Shown here: positions 7,469 to 16,307 of the stretch, piece after piece
How the letters are laid out: each line of letters starts with the position of its first letter
How positions within the stretch are numbered: the first letter of the stretch is position 1
NCBI RefSeq assembly: GCF_005222955.1
Contig: NZ_LWUA01000052.1
Coordinates: forward strand, 1-39,971
From: Blastococcus sp. CCUG 61487
GTDB lineage: Bacteria > Actinomycetota > Actinomycetes > Mycobacteriales > Geodermatophilaceae
DNA: 39,971 bases
Direction of reading: 5' to 3'
The notes under the pieces: model-generated
Told to the model about the DNA's origin: nothing
Seen by the model: only the letters and a program-made list of their open reading frames with translations
The model's database searches: none
Made by a program: the position numbers and the translations under genes

Positions 7469-10420
7469 TCAGGGGCCGGGCACGGGGCCGGTGGCCAGGA
7501 TCCCGTCCCGGTGGGCGTAGAAGTGGTGCAGGGCGTCGTCCACGACGGCGGTGGCGCTGTTGGCCCCCCTGCCGGGGCCCTGCACCAGGGCGGTCATCAC
7601 GATCTCCGGTGCGTCCATCGGTGCGACGGCCGACATCCAGTTGTCGTACTCGTCGGCGCGCAGCCCGCCGTCCTGCGCCGTCCCGGTCTTGGCCCCGGCG
7701 GGGACGGGGAGGTCGGCGAGCCGGCCGGCGGTCCCGGCCGTGACGGCCGCCCGCATGCCGGCGCGCACCGGCCCCAGGTCGGCGGTGAACGGCAGCGGCC
7801 GCGGGGGTGGCGCGAGCAGGCCGGTGTGACCGCCCGGTCCCGTGCCGACCGCCAGGCCCAGCCGCGGGGTGACCAGCTGTCCCGTCGCGACGGCCGCGGT
7901 CCACAGCGCGTTCTGCAGCGGGGTGACCTGCAGGTCTCCCTGTCCGATGCCCAGGATGACCGTGGACCCGCCGTACCAGGCCCGCCCCTCGGCCTCGGCG
8001 GCCTGCGGCGTGCCGATGCGGCCGGCGGACTCGCCGGGGAGGTCGATGCCGGTCCGGGCCGCCACGCCGAGCGCGCGGGCGGTGTCGATGAGCCGGTCGG
8101 CGCCGAGCGCGACGGCGAGCTTGTAGAAGTAGACGTCGTTCGAGACGGCGATCGACTCCACCAGGTCCATCGGTCCCATGGGGCGCCAGTTGCCGAACGA
8201 GTGCCCGCCGTAGAGGAAGGCGGCCCCGGTCGGGATGACCTGGTCCGGCGCGTAGATCCCGTGGACCTGGTTCGCCGCGGCCGTCACGAGCTTGAAGGTG
8301 GAGCCGGGCGGCGCGACGGCCTGGGTGACGTGCTCGAGCATGGGCGATCCGGGCGCGCCGGCCAGGGCCCGCAGGGCGGCGCCGTCCACGGGTGGGCCGT
8401 AGACGTTGTTGTCGAACGACGGCGCGCTGACCAGGGCGAGGACCTGACCCGACCGGGGGTCCATCGCGACGGCGGCACCGATCTTCCCGGCCGGCCTGGG
8501 CTGCGCGGCCAGGGCGACGGCCAGGCCGGTGGCGAGCCGGCGTTGCAGGCCCAGGTCGAGCGAGAGGCGCAGGTCGGCCCCGCGCACCGGCGGGTGGTGC
8601 TCGCCGAGCGCCACCGGGACGCCCCGTGGGTCGACGTACAGGCACTGCCGCCCGTTGATGCCGCGCAGGACGGCGTCGTACTGCTGCTCGATCCCGGCGC
8701 GGCCGACGACCTCGCCGTTCGGCAGCCCCGGCCAGCGCTCCTCGTCCTCGGGCGTCGCGACGCCGACGAAGCCGAGCGCCGGCCCGAGCAGCGCGCCCTC
8801 CGGGTAGGTGCGGCGCGGCTCGGGGACCACGACGACGCCGGGGATGCCGGCCGCGGTGACCGCCTCGGAGAACGCGCGCGGGAGATCGGCCACCGGCAGG
8901 GCGAGCGTGGTCTCCTCCGCGGCCGCCAGCTGGGCGTGCAGGTCCGGGGCCGGCCGGCCGGTGAGCTGGGCCAGCCGGTCGACGTCGGCGGGCCGGGTGC
9001 GCAGCAGCGCGGGCACGACGAGCACCCGGTCGACGCCGGCACCCAGCTCCGCGGCGTCCACGGCCAGCGGGACGTCGTGCCGGTCGGTGATCTGCCCCCG
9101 GGGCGCCGGCAGCCGGAAGCACCGGGTCATCTGCTGGTCGCCGACGGCTTCGAGGGCCTCCCCCTGCGTCTCCTGCAGCCGCCAGCCGTAGACCCCGAAG
9201 GACACCAGCAGCGCCGACAGCCCGGCGGCGACGAGCCGGACCAGTCGTGGCCGCGGATTCCGCCGAGCCGGCGGCGCCCAGAGCCGGCGGCGCGCCCCGT
9301 CCCGGCGGACGGCCAGCACCACGCCCAGCGCGGCCAGGTGCACGACCAGTGCGGTGCCGCCGTAGCTCAGCAGCGGGAAGGGGACCCCGGCCAGCGGGAG
9401 CAGCCCGAGGTTGGCGCCCACCGAGACGACCGTCTCGACCCCGAGGAGGAGCGCCAGCCCGCCGGCGACCAGCGCCCCGTGCGGCGTGCGGGAGGCCCGG
9501 CTGGCCATCGCAAGGCGCCACACGAGCAGCAGCGCGGCGAGCACCACGCCCGCACCGGCGACCAGCCCCCATTGCCCGACCAGGCTGGCCAGCGCGAGGT
9601 CGGTGTCCCGCTCGGGCAGGTACTGCGCCCGCAGGAGCCGCAACGGGTCCTCGGTGCGGCCGAACAGCCCGCCGGAGCCGAGCGCGATGTGTGCCTGCCG
9701 GAGCGCCCAGCCCGAGCCGGTCGGCGACTCGTGGGCGCCGACCAGGAAGGTGCCCAGCCGCTCCACCTGGTAGGGCCGCAGCAGGCTGATGAGCAGGGGC
9801 GCGGAGACGGCCGCCGCCGCGCCGAGGGGCAGCAGGAAGCGGGCGGGGATCCGGCCGAGGAGCAGCATGCCGGCGGCCAGGACCGTCAGCAGCAGCGTCG
9901 TGCTGAGGTCCGGCTGCATGAGGGTGAGCCCGATGGGGACGACGGCGAGCAGCAGGGCGAGCCAGAACCGCTGCCACGCCGGCCGACCGGAACCCAGCAC
10001 GGCGGCGAGCACCAGCAGCATGCCGAGCTTGGCGAGCTCGGAGGGCTGGAAGGTCAGCGGGCCGACGGCGAACCAGCGCGTGGCCCCGTTCGCGGACAGG
10101 CCGGCGGCGAGGACGCCCACGAGGAGCAGGACGGCTCCTCCGTAGGCGAGCCAGGCGAGGACGCCGAGGTAGCGGACGCGCACCCGCCAGAAGGCCACCA
10201 GTGCCAGCACTCCCCCACCGGCGATGAGCGCCTGGCGGGCGGCCAGCTCGGAGGCGCCGATCAGGTGGAGGTTGGCGACCCCGAGCCCGACGAGCGCGAC
10301 GGCGGCGACCACCGCGAGCAGGTCGAAGACGGCCGCCCGCCGGTTCCGGCGCTGCTCACGCGTGCGCCGGCGCAGTCCGGACCGTCTCGTCCGGGGTCGT
10401 CCCGGGGCCTCGCGCGCCAT
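7469..10420 (-). CDS. RodA (SEDS)-PBP2 fusion: peptidoglycan polymerase plus transpeptidase
   Basis: A 983-residue single chain joining two normally separate enzymes. Residues about 30-375 form a SEDS glycosyltransferase with about ten membrane helices: FQPSELAKL at 124-132, an aspartate in DTDLA (274) at the proposed catalytic loop position, and PFPLLSYGGTAL at 347-358. After a further membrane helix (about 393-412), residues 430-983 form a class B penicillin-binding protein with a dimerisation domain and transpeptidase: SxxK (STFK) at 707-710, SxN (SND) at 760-762, KTG at 911-913. Both active sites look intact, so the protein could polymerise lipid II and crosslink it. The ATG at 10420 has GGAGGGGAG directly upstream. 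The gene for the 381-aa anchored protein ends 21 nt before it. Confidence 0.93.
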   Translation of the reverse strand: MAREAPGRPRTRRSGLRRRTREQRRNRRAAVFDLLAVVAAVALVGLGVANLHLIGASELAARQALIAGGGVLALVAFWRVRVRYLGVLAWLAYGGAVLLLVGVLAAGLSANGATRWFAVGPLTFQPSELAKLGMLLVLAAVLGSGRPAWQRFWLALLLAVVPIGLTLMQPDLSTTLLLTVLAAGMLLLGRIPARFLLPLGAAAAVSAPLLISLLRPYQVERLGTFLVGAHESPTGSGWALRQAHIALGSGGLFGRTEDPLRLLRAQYLPERDTDLALASLVGQWGLVAGAGVVLAALLLVWRLAMASRASRTPHGALVAGGLALLLGVETVVSVGANLGLLPLAGVPFPLLSYGGTALVVHLAALGVVLAVRRDGARRRLWAPPARRNPRPRLVRLVAAGLSALLVSFGVYGWRLQETQGEALEAVGDQQMTRCFRLPAPRGQITDRHDVPLAVDAAELGAGVDRVLVVPALLRTRPADVDRLAQLTGRPAPDLHAQLAAAEETTLALPVADLPRAFSEAVTAAGIPGVVVVPEPRRTYPEGALLGPALGFVGVATPEDEERWPGLPNGEVVGRAGIEQQYDAVLRGINGRQCLYVDPRGVPVALGEHHPPVRGADLRLSLDLGLQRRLATGLAVALAAQPRPAGKIGAAVAMDPRSGQVLALVSAPSFDNNVYGPPVDGAALRALAGAPGSPMLEHVTQAVAPPGSTFKLVTAAANQVHGIYAPDQVIPTGAAFLYGGHSFGNWRPMGPMDLVESIAVSNDVYFYKLAVALGADRLIDTARALGVAARTGIDLPGESAGRIGTPQAAEAEGRAWYGGSTVILGIGQGDLQVTPLQNALWTAAVATGQLVTPRLGLAVGTGPGGHTGLLAPPPRPLPFTADLGPVRAGMRAAVTAGTAGRLADLPVPAGAKTGTAQDGGLRADEYDNWMSAVAPMDAPEIVMTALVQGPGRGANSATAVVDDALHHFYAHRDGILATGPVPGP

Positions 10421-10441
10421 CTCCCCTCCCTCGCCGGTCGG

Positions 10442-11587
10442 TCACCCGGTCGGCCCGGGCGGCGAGCAGGTCCCCGTCGTCACCGGCGCGGAGGCGGCCA
10501 CCGCGGGGGCGTCGGTCACGGCGAACACCGCGGCGGCCGCGACGGCCGGGAGCTGGACGAGGCCGACGACGGTCCCCGAGTCGGCGTGCGGCGGCACGGT
10601 GACGCTCCCGCCCGGCGCCGTCGCCGCCTCGCCGGTGCACGCGTCCACGACGCGGTAGGACCACGTCACCTCCTGCGGGGCCGCCGCGGGCACGACCCGC
10701 ACCAGCACGCGGACCGAGCACAGCGCTCCCGGCGTGCAGCGCGCCAGCGGCCGCAGGTCCACGCCGGTCACGGCGCCGGCCGCCGGGGGCGCCGGTGGCG
10801 GCGGCGGTGGGACCTCGCCGGCGACCTCTCCGCCGTCCTCGCCGCCGTCCTGCTCGCGGCCGGCGTCCAGGAGGAGATGCAGGTCGCGGGTGATGTCGTC
10901 CCCCAGCAGCGCGACCCCCGAGGCCACGACGGTCCCGAGGACGGCGATCGAGACGAGCCAGGCACCGACCCGGCGTCCCGCCGAGCGCCTCCGCCGGGCG
11001 GGAACCTCCTCCGTGGCCGTACGCGACGACAGCGTCCTGCCGCTCGCGGCGCGGGGCGCTCGCCCGGTCATCTCGCCGACGGCGCGCGCGAGCGCGCCGA
11101 GTTCGGCCCGGATCACCGGGCCGTCGAGCTCCGCGGCCGCCTCCTGCAGCCTCCTGGCGGCGACGGCGAGGCTGCCCGTCCCCAGGTCGAGGACGGCCCG
11201 GTCCAGGTGGGCCAGGTACCGCTCGGCATCGGCTGCGGCACCGGGCAGCCGGGCAGCGGCCGCCACGTCGCCGAGGACGGCGGCGACGGGGCGGCCGGAA
11301 TCCGGGCGGCCGGACCGGGCCACCACCGTGCCCTCGCCGGTCACGACGGCGTCGATGACGACCTGCTCGATGCCGGCGTCGCCCACGGGGCGCCGCGCGG
11401 CAGCGGCCAGCACGCCGGCGCCCACCTCGAGCGCCTGGGCGGCCGAGAGACGGGCGAGGGCGAGCAGCCGGTCCAGCGCGACCCCGGAGGCGCTCGGCGA
11501 CGGCCCACCGGCGGGCTGCTCCTCGCCCAGCGCCGGGAGCGGACCGTCCCGGAGATCGTCGGTCCGCGGGGTGGTCAGGTCCTCCAT
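10442..11587 (-). CDS. Single-pass membrane protein with proline-rich stalk, unknown function
   Basis: A 381-residue protein I do not recognise. Residues 1-200 are an alanine-rich, probably helical cytoplasmic part. It is followed by an arginine-rich stop (ARRRRSAGRR), one membrane helix at about 208-228, an acidic linker, a run of prolines near 260-268 and an extracytoplasmic part of about 110 residues. Two or three cysteines (CTPGALC, DACTG, a C-terminal C) may form disulfides outside. It lies 21 nt upstream of the SEDS-PBP fusion on the same strand, so it is probably a co-expressed partner or regulator of that synthase; this is inferred from position. Only a weak GGGGTGA precedes the ATG. 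Confidence 0.7.
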   Translation of the reverse strand: MEDLTTPRTDDLRDGPLPALGEEQPAGGPSPSASGVALDRLLALARLSAAQALEVGAGVLAAAARRPVGDAGIEQVVIDAVVTGEGTVVARSGRPDSGRPVAAVLGDVAAAARLPGAAADAERYLAHLDRAVLDLGTGSLAVAARRLQEAAAELDGPVIRAELGALARAVGEMTGRAPRAASGRTLSSRTATEEVPARRRRSAGRRVGAWLVSIAVLGTVVASGVALLGDDITRDLHLLLDAGREQDGGEDGGEVAGEVPPPPPPAPPAAGAVTGVDLRPLARCTPGALCSVRVLVRVVPAAAPQEVTWSYRVVDACTGEAATAPGGSVTVPPHADSGTVVGLVQLPAVAAAAVFAVTDAPAVAASAPVTTGTCSPPGPTG

Positions 11588-11702
11588 CGACCGTCACCCC
11601 CGCCGGCTGCCGCCCGGGCGTCCTCCCCCCATGACCCGAGAAGCAGATGCTGAGCCTCCCGGGGCGCGCTGTCACGGGGTTCGCGCGCGGTCCGGTCCCG
11701 CG

Positions 11703-12314
11703 TCAGGACGACGAGGTCCGGACGAAGCGTCCGTCGTGCAGCCGCCAGCGCACCGTGAAGGGGATCGACGGCCCGTCGGCGCGGGAGTCCTGCGGCCCGT
11801 ACGCGAGCATCCGCGCGACGATCTCGCCGTCGTCCATCGCCAGGCCGTCGGGGTCGTACAGCGGTGGCAGGAGCGCGTCGCCCTGCAGCGTGCTCGAGCT
11901 CGGCAGGGTGCCCAGGGCACGTCCGGACGACGAGAGGACCACGACCTCCTGCAGGATGCCGTTCGAGGGTTGCGGCGAGCACTCGAGCAGCACCGCGGTC
12001 TCGGCGCCGCGCTCGCCGTCGACGTCCCCGTGGGCGGTGGAGACGACCGTGACCTCGTAGTGGTCGTAGTACGGCGGGCTGCTGCCGTCGGCGGGTACCC
12101 GGGCCCGACCGTCGACCACGGTCGCGCGGAACCCGTCCGGCGCGACGCCGTCGCACGTGACGGTGTAGGCGGTGTTGCGCCAATCCGTGTCCGCGGCGGG
12201 CGGCTCGCGTGCGCCGCCGTCGGAACCGCACCCGGTGAGGAGGACGGCGAGCAGGCCGGTGGTCGCGCCGCAGCGGCGCAGCCCCGATCCGCGGAGCTCG
12301 AGCGACAGGGACAT
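11703..12314 (-). CDS. Putative secreted lipoprotein, unknown function
   Basis: A 203-residue protein with an N-terminal signal (GLRRCGATTGLLAVLLTGC) in which LLTGC forms a lipobox, so the cysteine should be lipidated and exposed outside the membrane. The mature part contains strands around YYDHYEVTVV and TAVLLECSPQ and resembles no family I can name. The annotated ATG (12312-12314) is preceded by GAGGTGA at good distance; an ORF open further upstream is only arginine-rich shadow sequence. It stands upstream of the anchored protein and the SEDS-PBP gene on the same strand with a 115-nt gap, so it may share an envelope role or simply be a neighbour. Confidence 0.75.
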   Translation of the reverse strand: MSLSLELRGSGLRRCGATTGLLAVLLTGCGSDGGAREPPAADTDWRNTAYTVTCDGVAPDGFRATVVDGRARVPADGSSPPYYDHYEVTVVSTAHGDVDGERGAETAVLLECSPQPSNGILQEVVVLSSSGRALGTLPSSSTLQGDALLPPLYDPDGLAMDDGEIVARMLAYGPQDSRADGPSIPFTVRWRLHDGRFVRTSSS

Positions 12315-12588
12315 CGGCGTCACCTCGCCTGCGACGCGTCGGACCGGAACGCCACCGTGCCGGGAACCGAAGGGTCCCACCGGCCGGGGTCCGGGGGCGG
12401 TCGGGCGGCGGGCGGGCGGCCTCGTGCGGGAGACGACGGGCGTGCCGGTTCGCGGACGAGCCGACCGAGCGCGGACGGTGACCGCACCGGCCCGCCGCAC
12501 GACGGCAACCGATCCCATGGTGGCCGTGGCCGCCGGCGACGACACTGATCGGCGCCGGGTCTCCGTGGACCGGTGAGGAGCTGGTGAC
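12315..12588. other. Divergent intergenic region
   Basis: The 274 bases between the lipoprotein gene (minus) and the PAP2-kinase-flippase gene (plus) must hold both promoters. Apart from the two Shine-Dalgarno sequences I find no clear hairpin, operator or conserved small ORF. Confidence 0.5.
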
Positions 12589-15009
12589 GTGGGTGTGACG
12601 GTTCCGCTGCAGCGCGGCGAGTCGGAGCTGGGCCCGGCCCTCGGCGGCGCGCGTCCCCGTGTCGAGCGCTACTCGATCGACCTGGTGCGGGTGCTGCTCG
12701 GCGCGGCGGTGCTCGGACTGGGCTTCCTGGTCGCCCAGCGCGGCGAGCTGCCGGTGTTCGAGCGGGACCTGTTCCAGCTGATCAACGGGCTCCCGGCCGG
12801 GGCGTTCCCGGTGGTCTGGGTGGTCATGCAGCTGGGCAACGTCGTCGCCGTCCCGGTGGTCGCGCTGGCCGCGCTCCTGACGCGGCGGGTCCGGCTGGCC
12901 CGGGACCTGCTCGTCTCCGGCGCGCTCGCCTACGTCGCCGCCGACCTGGTCAAGCACGTGGTGCGGCGGGAGCGCCCCGGCGGCTTCGCCGTCGAGGTGA
13001 ACTTCCCCGAGGGACCTGTCACCGGGCTGGGCTTCATCTCCGGGCACACCGCGGTCGCCGCCGCCCTGGCCACGGCCGCCGTGCCGTACCTGTCCCGCCG
13101 TGCCCGCCGCGCGGTGTGGGTGCTCGCCTGGACCGTCGGGCTGGCGCGCATCTACGTCGGCGCCCACCTGCCGCTGGACGTCGTCGGGGGCGTCGCGGTG
13201 GGCTGGGCCATCGGCTCCCTGGTGCACTGGGTCTTCGGGGTGCCGCGGCCGCAGATCGCGCCCGCCCGGGTCGCGGGGATCCTCCAGCGCCTGGGGTTCG
13301 CGGTCCGCGACCTCCGCCCGGCCCCCGTCGCCGCCCGCAGCGCGCACCCCTTCGCGGGCACCGACGCCGAGGGACGACGGCTGTACGTCAAGTACCTGGA
13401 GCCGGACCGGTACGAGCGCGACTGGCTGTACCGGCTCTACCGGCTGCTGGCGGTCCGGGACGTCAAGGACGCCGACGCCGTGGCCCCCCTGGGCCAGCAG
13501 GCCGAGCACGAGGCGGTCGCGGCCATGACCGCGCGGGAGCGCGGGGTGCGCACGCCGCGCGTCCTCCTGGCCCGCGGGGGGAACCGGGACGCCGTCGTCG
13601 TGCAGGAGTTCGTCGCCGGCCGGCCGCTCGACCGGCTGCCGCCCGGTGCGCTGACACGGGACCTGCTCGACGCGACGTGGGAGCAGGTCGCGGTCTTGCG
13701 CCGCGCCCGCGTCGCGCACCACGACCTCGTGGCCGCCAACGTACTGGTGGACGACGCCGGCCGGCCGTGGATCGTCGACTTCGGCAACGCCCTCACCGGT
13801 GCCGACGACGACGCCCTGGCCCTCGACGTCGCCGAGTTGATGGCATCGCTGGCGCTCCTGACCGACGCCGCGCAGGTGGTGGCCGCCGCGGTCGAGCGGC
13901 TCGGCCGGGACGCGGTCGCGGTCGCGCTGCCCGCGCTGGCTCCGCTCGGCCTGTCCGCGGCGACCCGGGCGGGCCTGCGCGAGCACCCGGACCGGCTCGC
14001 GCTGCTGCGCGCCGAGGTGCGCCTCCGACTGGAGCTGCCCGATCCCGCCCGCCCGGAGTTCCCCCCCGCCGGGCTGCCCGCCCGGCTGTGCGTGACGGCC
14101 GGCTCGCTGCTCGCCCTCCTCGGCGTCCCGCTGCTGGCCGGGGTCGGCCCCCTGGTGGAGTCCGTCGAGCGCGGGGGCTGGCGCTGGCTGGGCGGCGCGG
14201 TCGCGCTCGCCGTCGTGGCCCGGGTGGCGGTGGCGGCCGCCGCGATGCAGACGGTGGAGCGCCGGATCGCCCTCGGCCGGACCGACGGCGCGCTGATGGT
14301 GGCTGACATCGCCTCCCTGCTGCACGGCCACGACGGCCGGCGGCGTGCCTCGGCCCGCTTCCTGGAGCGTGCCGGGGTGCTACCGGAGTCCGCGCGGGCC
14401 GCGTCGACCCGGTTCACCGCGGGGTCGGTCGTCGCCGCTGTCGTCGTCGCGCTGGTCACCTCCGTGTGGGCCCTGGTGGAGGCCCGGCTCACCGGCTGGC
14501 GGGTGCCGGAGGCGCTGCTGCGGACGGTCGCGCTCGGCCTGACCGCCTGGGCCCTCGTCCTCACCGGCCAGTGGCTGGCACGGTCGCGTGCCGGATCGGG
14601 GTCACGCGTGCCCCGCGCCGGCGTCGGTCCGGCGCTCCGCGAGTTCTGCACGCCGGGCGATGCCCCGGGCACGCGGTCGCGGCGGATCGCCCAGCTCGGT
14701 TGGGCGATCGTCGGCGTCTTCCTCGAGGCGTCGGTCCTGGCCGCCGCGCTGCACGGGGTGGGCGGGCGGGTTCCGCTGCTCGCCACCGCCGCGGTCTACG
14801 GCGTCCTGCACCTGCTGTGGTCGGTCGTGCCCGCGACCAGCGCTCCCGGTGCGGCTGAGGTCGCCCTGCTGCTGGGGCTCACCGCTCTGGGGGCGCCGCT
14901 GGCCGCCGCCTGCGCCGCCGTCCTGGTGTTCCGGGTGCTCACCTTCTGGCTGCCCGCGGCCATCGGCGCCGTGCTGACCACCAGGTTCGAGTACCGCTCC
15001 GGGCTGTGA
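12589..15009 (+). CDS. PAP2 phosphatase-kinase-like-YbhN/MprF-type flippase fusion
   Basis: An 806-residue multidomain membrane protein. Residues about 30-215 are a PAP2 phosphatase with all three motifs: K122-x6-R129P130, SGH at 151-153 and R187-x5-H193. Residues about 245-480 resemble a RIO/AarF-like kinase: Lys in YVKYLE (268), Glu in EHEAV (308), HHDLVAAN with D379 and N384, and DFG at 397-399. Residues about 495-805 form a set of membrane helices like the YbhN/UPF0104 and LPG-synthase flippase domain, ending with APGAAEVALLLGL and a final FWLPAAIGAVL helix. A role in undecaprenyl- or phospholipid-phosphate handling coupled to transport is inferred; the substrate is unknown. The GTG at 12589 has GAGGAG upstream. 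The gene ends in a GTGA overlap with a second PAP2 gene. Confidence 0.88.
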   Translation: MGVTVPLQRGESELGPALGGARPRVERYSIDLVRVLLGAAVLGLGFLVAQRGELPVFERDLFQLINGLPAGAFPVVWVVMQLGNVVAVPVVALAALLTRRVRLARDLLVSGALAYVAADLVKHVVRRERPGGFAVEVNFPEGPVTGLGFISGHTAVAAALATAAVPYLSRRARRAVWVLAWTVGLARIYVGAHLPLDVVGGVAVGWAIGSLVHWVFGVPRPQIAPARVAGILQRLGFAVRDLRPAPVAARSAHPFAGTDAEGRRLYVKYLEPDRYERDWLYRLYRLLAVRDVKDADAVAPLGQQAEHEAVAAMTARERGVRTPRVLLARGGNRDAVVVQEFVAGRPLDRLPPGALTRDLLDATWEQVAVLRRARVAHHDLVAANVLVDDAGRPWIVDFGNALTGADDDALALDVAELMASLALLTDAAQVVAAAVERLGRDAVAVALPALAPLGLSAATRAGLREHPDRLALLRAEVRLRLELPDPARPEFPPAGLPARLCVTAGSLLALLGVPLLAGVGPLVESVERGGWRWLGGAVALAVVARVAVAAAAMQTVERRIALGRTDGALMVADIASLLHGHDGRRRASARFLERAGVLPESARAASTRFTAGSVVAAVVVALVTSVWALVEARLTGWRVPEALLRTVALGLTAWALVLTGQWLARSRAGSGSRVPRAGVGPALREFCTPGDAPGTRSRRIAQLGWAIVGVFLEASVLAAALHGVGGRVPLLATAAVYGVLHLLWSVVPATSAPGAAEVALLLGLTALGAPLAAACAAVLVFRVLTFWLPAAIGAVLTTRFEYRSGL

Positions 15010-15674
15010 CGTCGATGTCCGGCCGCCGGCTGCTCGGGTCGCGCCGGCCGATCGACGTCGTCATCGCGGTGGGCGGTGCCGCGGTCACCGCGGCGTGCGC
15101 GATCGCCGTGTCCGGCGGCACGGTCGGCCGGCTCGAGCGCGGCGCGTTCGCGGCACTCAACGGCGCCGGCGAGGGGTGGCGCTGGCCGCTGTGGGGGTTC
15201 CAGCTGCAGGGCGTGCTGGCGATGCCGCTGCTGGTGGCCGCCGGAGCGCTGGCGCTGCGCCGCCCGCGGCTCGCGGCGGCCCTCGTGCTGCTGGTGCCGC
15301 TCAAGCTCGTCGTGGAGCGGGAGCTGCTCAAGGACCTGGTCCACCGGGAGCGCCCCGGGACGACGATCCCCGGCGCCGTGCTCCGCGACGTCCCGGCATC
15401 CGGCGACTCGTTCCCCTCCGGGCACGCGATCGTCGCGTTCGGCATCGCGGTCCTGCTGCTGCCGTACCTGACGCGCCGGTGGGCCGCCCTGGTGCTCGCC
15501 CTCGCCGTCCTCAACTCCGTCGCGCGGGTCTACCTCGGCGGCCATGCACCCCTGGACGTGATCGGCGGGGCGGGAGCGGGTGCGGCGATCGGCGCTCTCC
15601 TCACCCTCGTCCTCGGCGTGACGTCACCCCCGGAGCGCGGCAGGACGGGGGCCGGCCGGGTGCTGACGCGCTGA
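15006..15674 (+). CDS. PAP2-family membrane phosphatase
   Basis: A 222-residue protein with about six hydrophobic segments and a complete PAP2 signature: K109-x6-R116P117, SGH at 138-140, and R174-x5-H180 in RVYLGGHAPLD. Such enzymes dephosphorylate lipid phosphates such as undecaprenyl pyrophosphate or phosphatidic acid at the outer face of the membrane. The GTG at 15006 overlaps the stop of the preceding fusion gene (GTGA), so translation is probably coupled; an ATG three codons later is an alternative. The two PAP2 domains in one operon suggest successive or complementary lipid-phosphate reactions, which is an inference. Confidence 0.9.
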   Translation: MTSMSGRRLLGSRRPIDVVIAVGGAAVTAACAIAVSGGTVGRLERGAFAALNGAGEGWRWPLWGFQLQGVLAMPLLVAAGALALRRPRLAAALVLLVPLKLVVERELLKDLVHRERPGTTIPGAVLRDVPASGDSFPSGHAIVAFGIAVLLLPYLTRRWAALVLALAVLNSVARVYLGGHAPLDVIGGAGAGAAIGALLTLVLGVTSPPERGRTGAGRVLTR

Positions 15675-15710
15675 CCTGGTGGCGCGATGCCGGCCGCCCG
15701 ACCGGCGGAA

Positions 15711-15755
15711 CGGCCCGCGACGGCCCGCGACGGCCCGCGACGGCCCGCGACGGCC
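15711..15755. repeat. 10-bp tandem repeat (CGGCCCGCGA)
   Basis: Four perfect consecutive copies of CGGCCCGCGA occupy 15711-15750, followed by a half copy. The array lies between the PAP2 gene and the NTF2-like gene, about 70 nt upstream of the latter's start. It could be a slippage-prone variable tandem repeat within a promoter or leader. Confidence 0.9.
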
Positions 15756-15827
15756 GAGGCTGTGGGAGGTTGCCGGTGCCGCCGCGCGGACCGTCCGCTC
15801 GGCAGGCCCGGCCGAGAGGAGACCGAC

Positions 15828-16292
15828 GTGTCACGCCCCCCGCTCCCGCCGTTCACCCGCGAGACCGCCGTCCAGAAGGTGCGGATGGCCGAGGACGCCT
15901 GGAACACCCGGGACCCCGAGAAGGTCGCCGGCGCCTACACGAGCGACTCCCGGTGGCGGAACCGCGCCGAGTTCCCGACCGGGCGCGAGGAGATCGTCGC
16001 CTTCCTGACCCGCAAGTGGGCCCGCGAACTCGACTACCGGCTGATCAAGGAGCTGTGGGCCACCGACGGCGACCGGATCGCGGTGCGCTTCGCCTACGAG
16101 TGGCACGACGACTCCGGCAACTGGTTCCGCTCCTACGGCAACGAGAACTGGGAGTTCGACGAGCACGGGCTGATGCGCCGCCGGCACGCCAGCATCAACG
16201 ACCTGCGCATCGACGAGGCCGACCGGCTCTTCCACTGGCCGCAGGGCCCGCGCCCCGACGACCACCCGGGCCTGACCGACCTCGAGCTGTGA
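15828..16292 (+). CDS. NTF2-like protein, DUF1348 (SnoaL-fold) family
   Basis: A 154-residue protein of the cone-shaped NTF2/ketosteroid-isomerase fold. The opening [20 protein letters not shown], the central SRWRNRAEF and the late [11 protein letters not shown]...RLFHWPQG segments are characteristic of the DUF1348 group, whose members are conserved and small but have no assigned reaction. The GTG at 15828 has AGGAG 7 nt upstream and matches the usual family start; the longer upstream frame runs through the 10-bp tandem repeat. It is convergent with the OFA transporter gene, with only 15 nt between stops. Confidence 0.88.
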   Translation: MSRPPLPPFTRETAVQKVRMAEDAWNTRDPEKVAGAYTSDSRWRNRAEFPTGREEIVAFLTRKWARELDYRLIKELWATDGDRIAVRFAYEWHDDSGNWFRSYGNENWEFDEHGLMRRRHASINDLRIDEADRLFHWPQGPRPDDHPGLTDLEL

Positions 16293-16307
16293 GCGGTCCG
16301 CCGCGGT

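Noticed and set aside
7511-11653. A 1380-codon open frame on the plus strand
   Set aside because: It is the antisense shadow of the SEDS-PBP fusion and its upstream gene. It has no family features and is full of Arg, Gly and Pro, as GC-rich shadows are.
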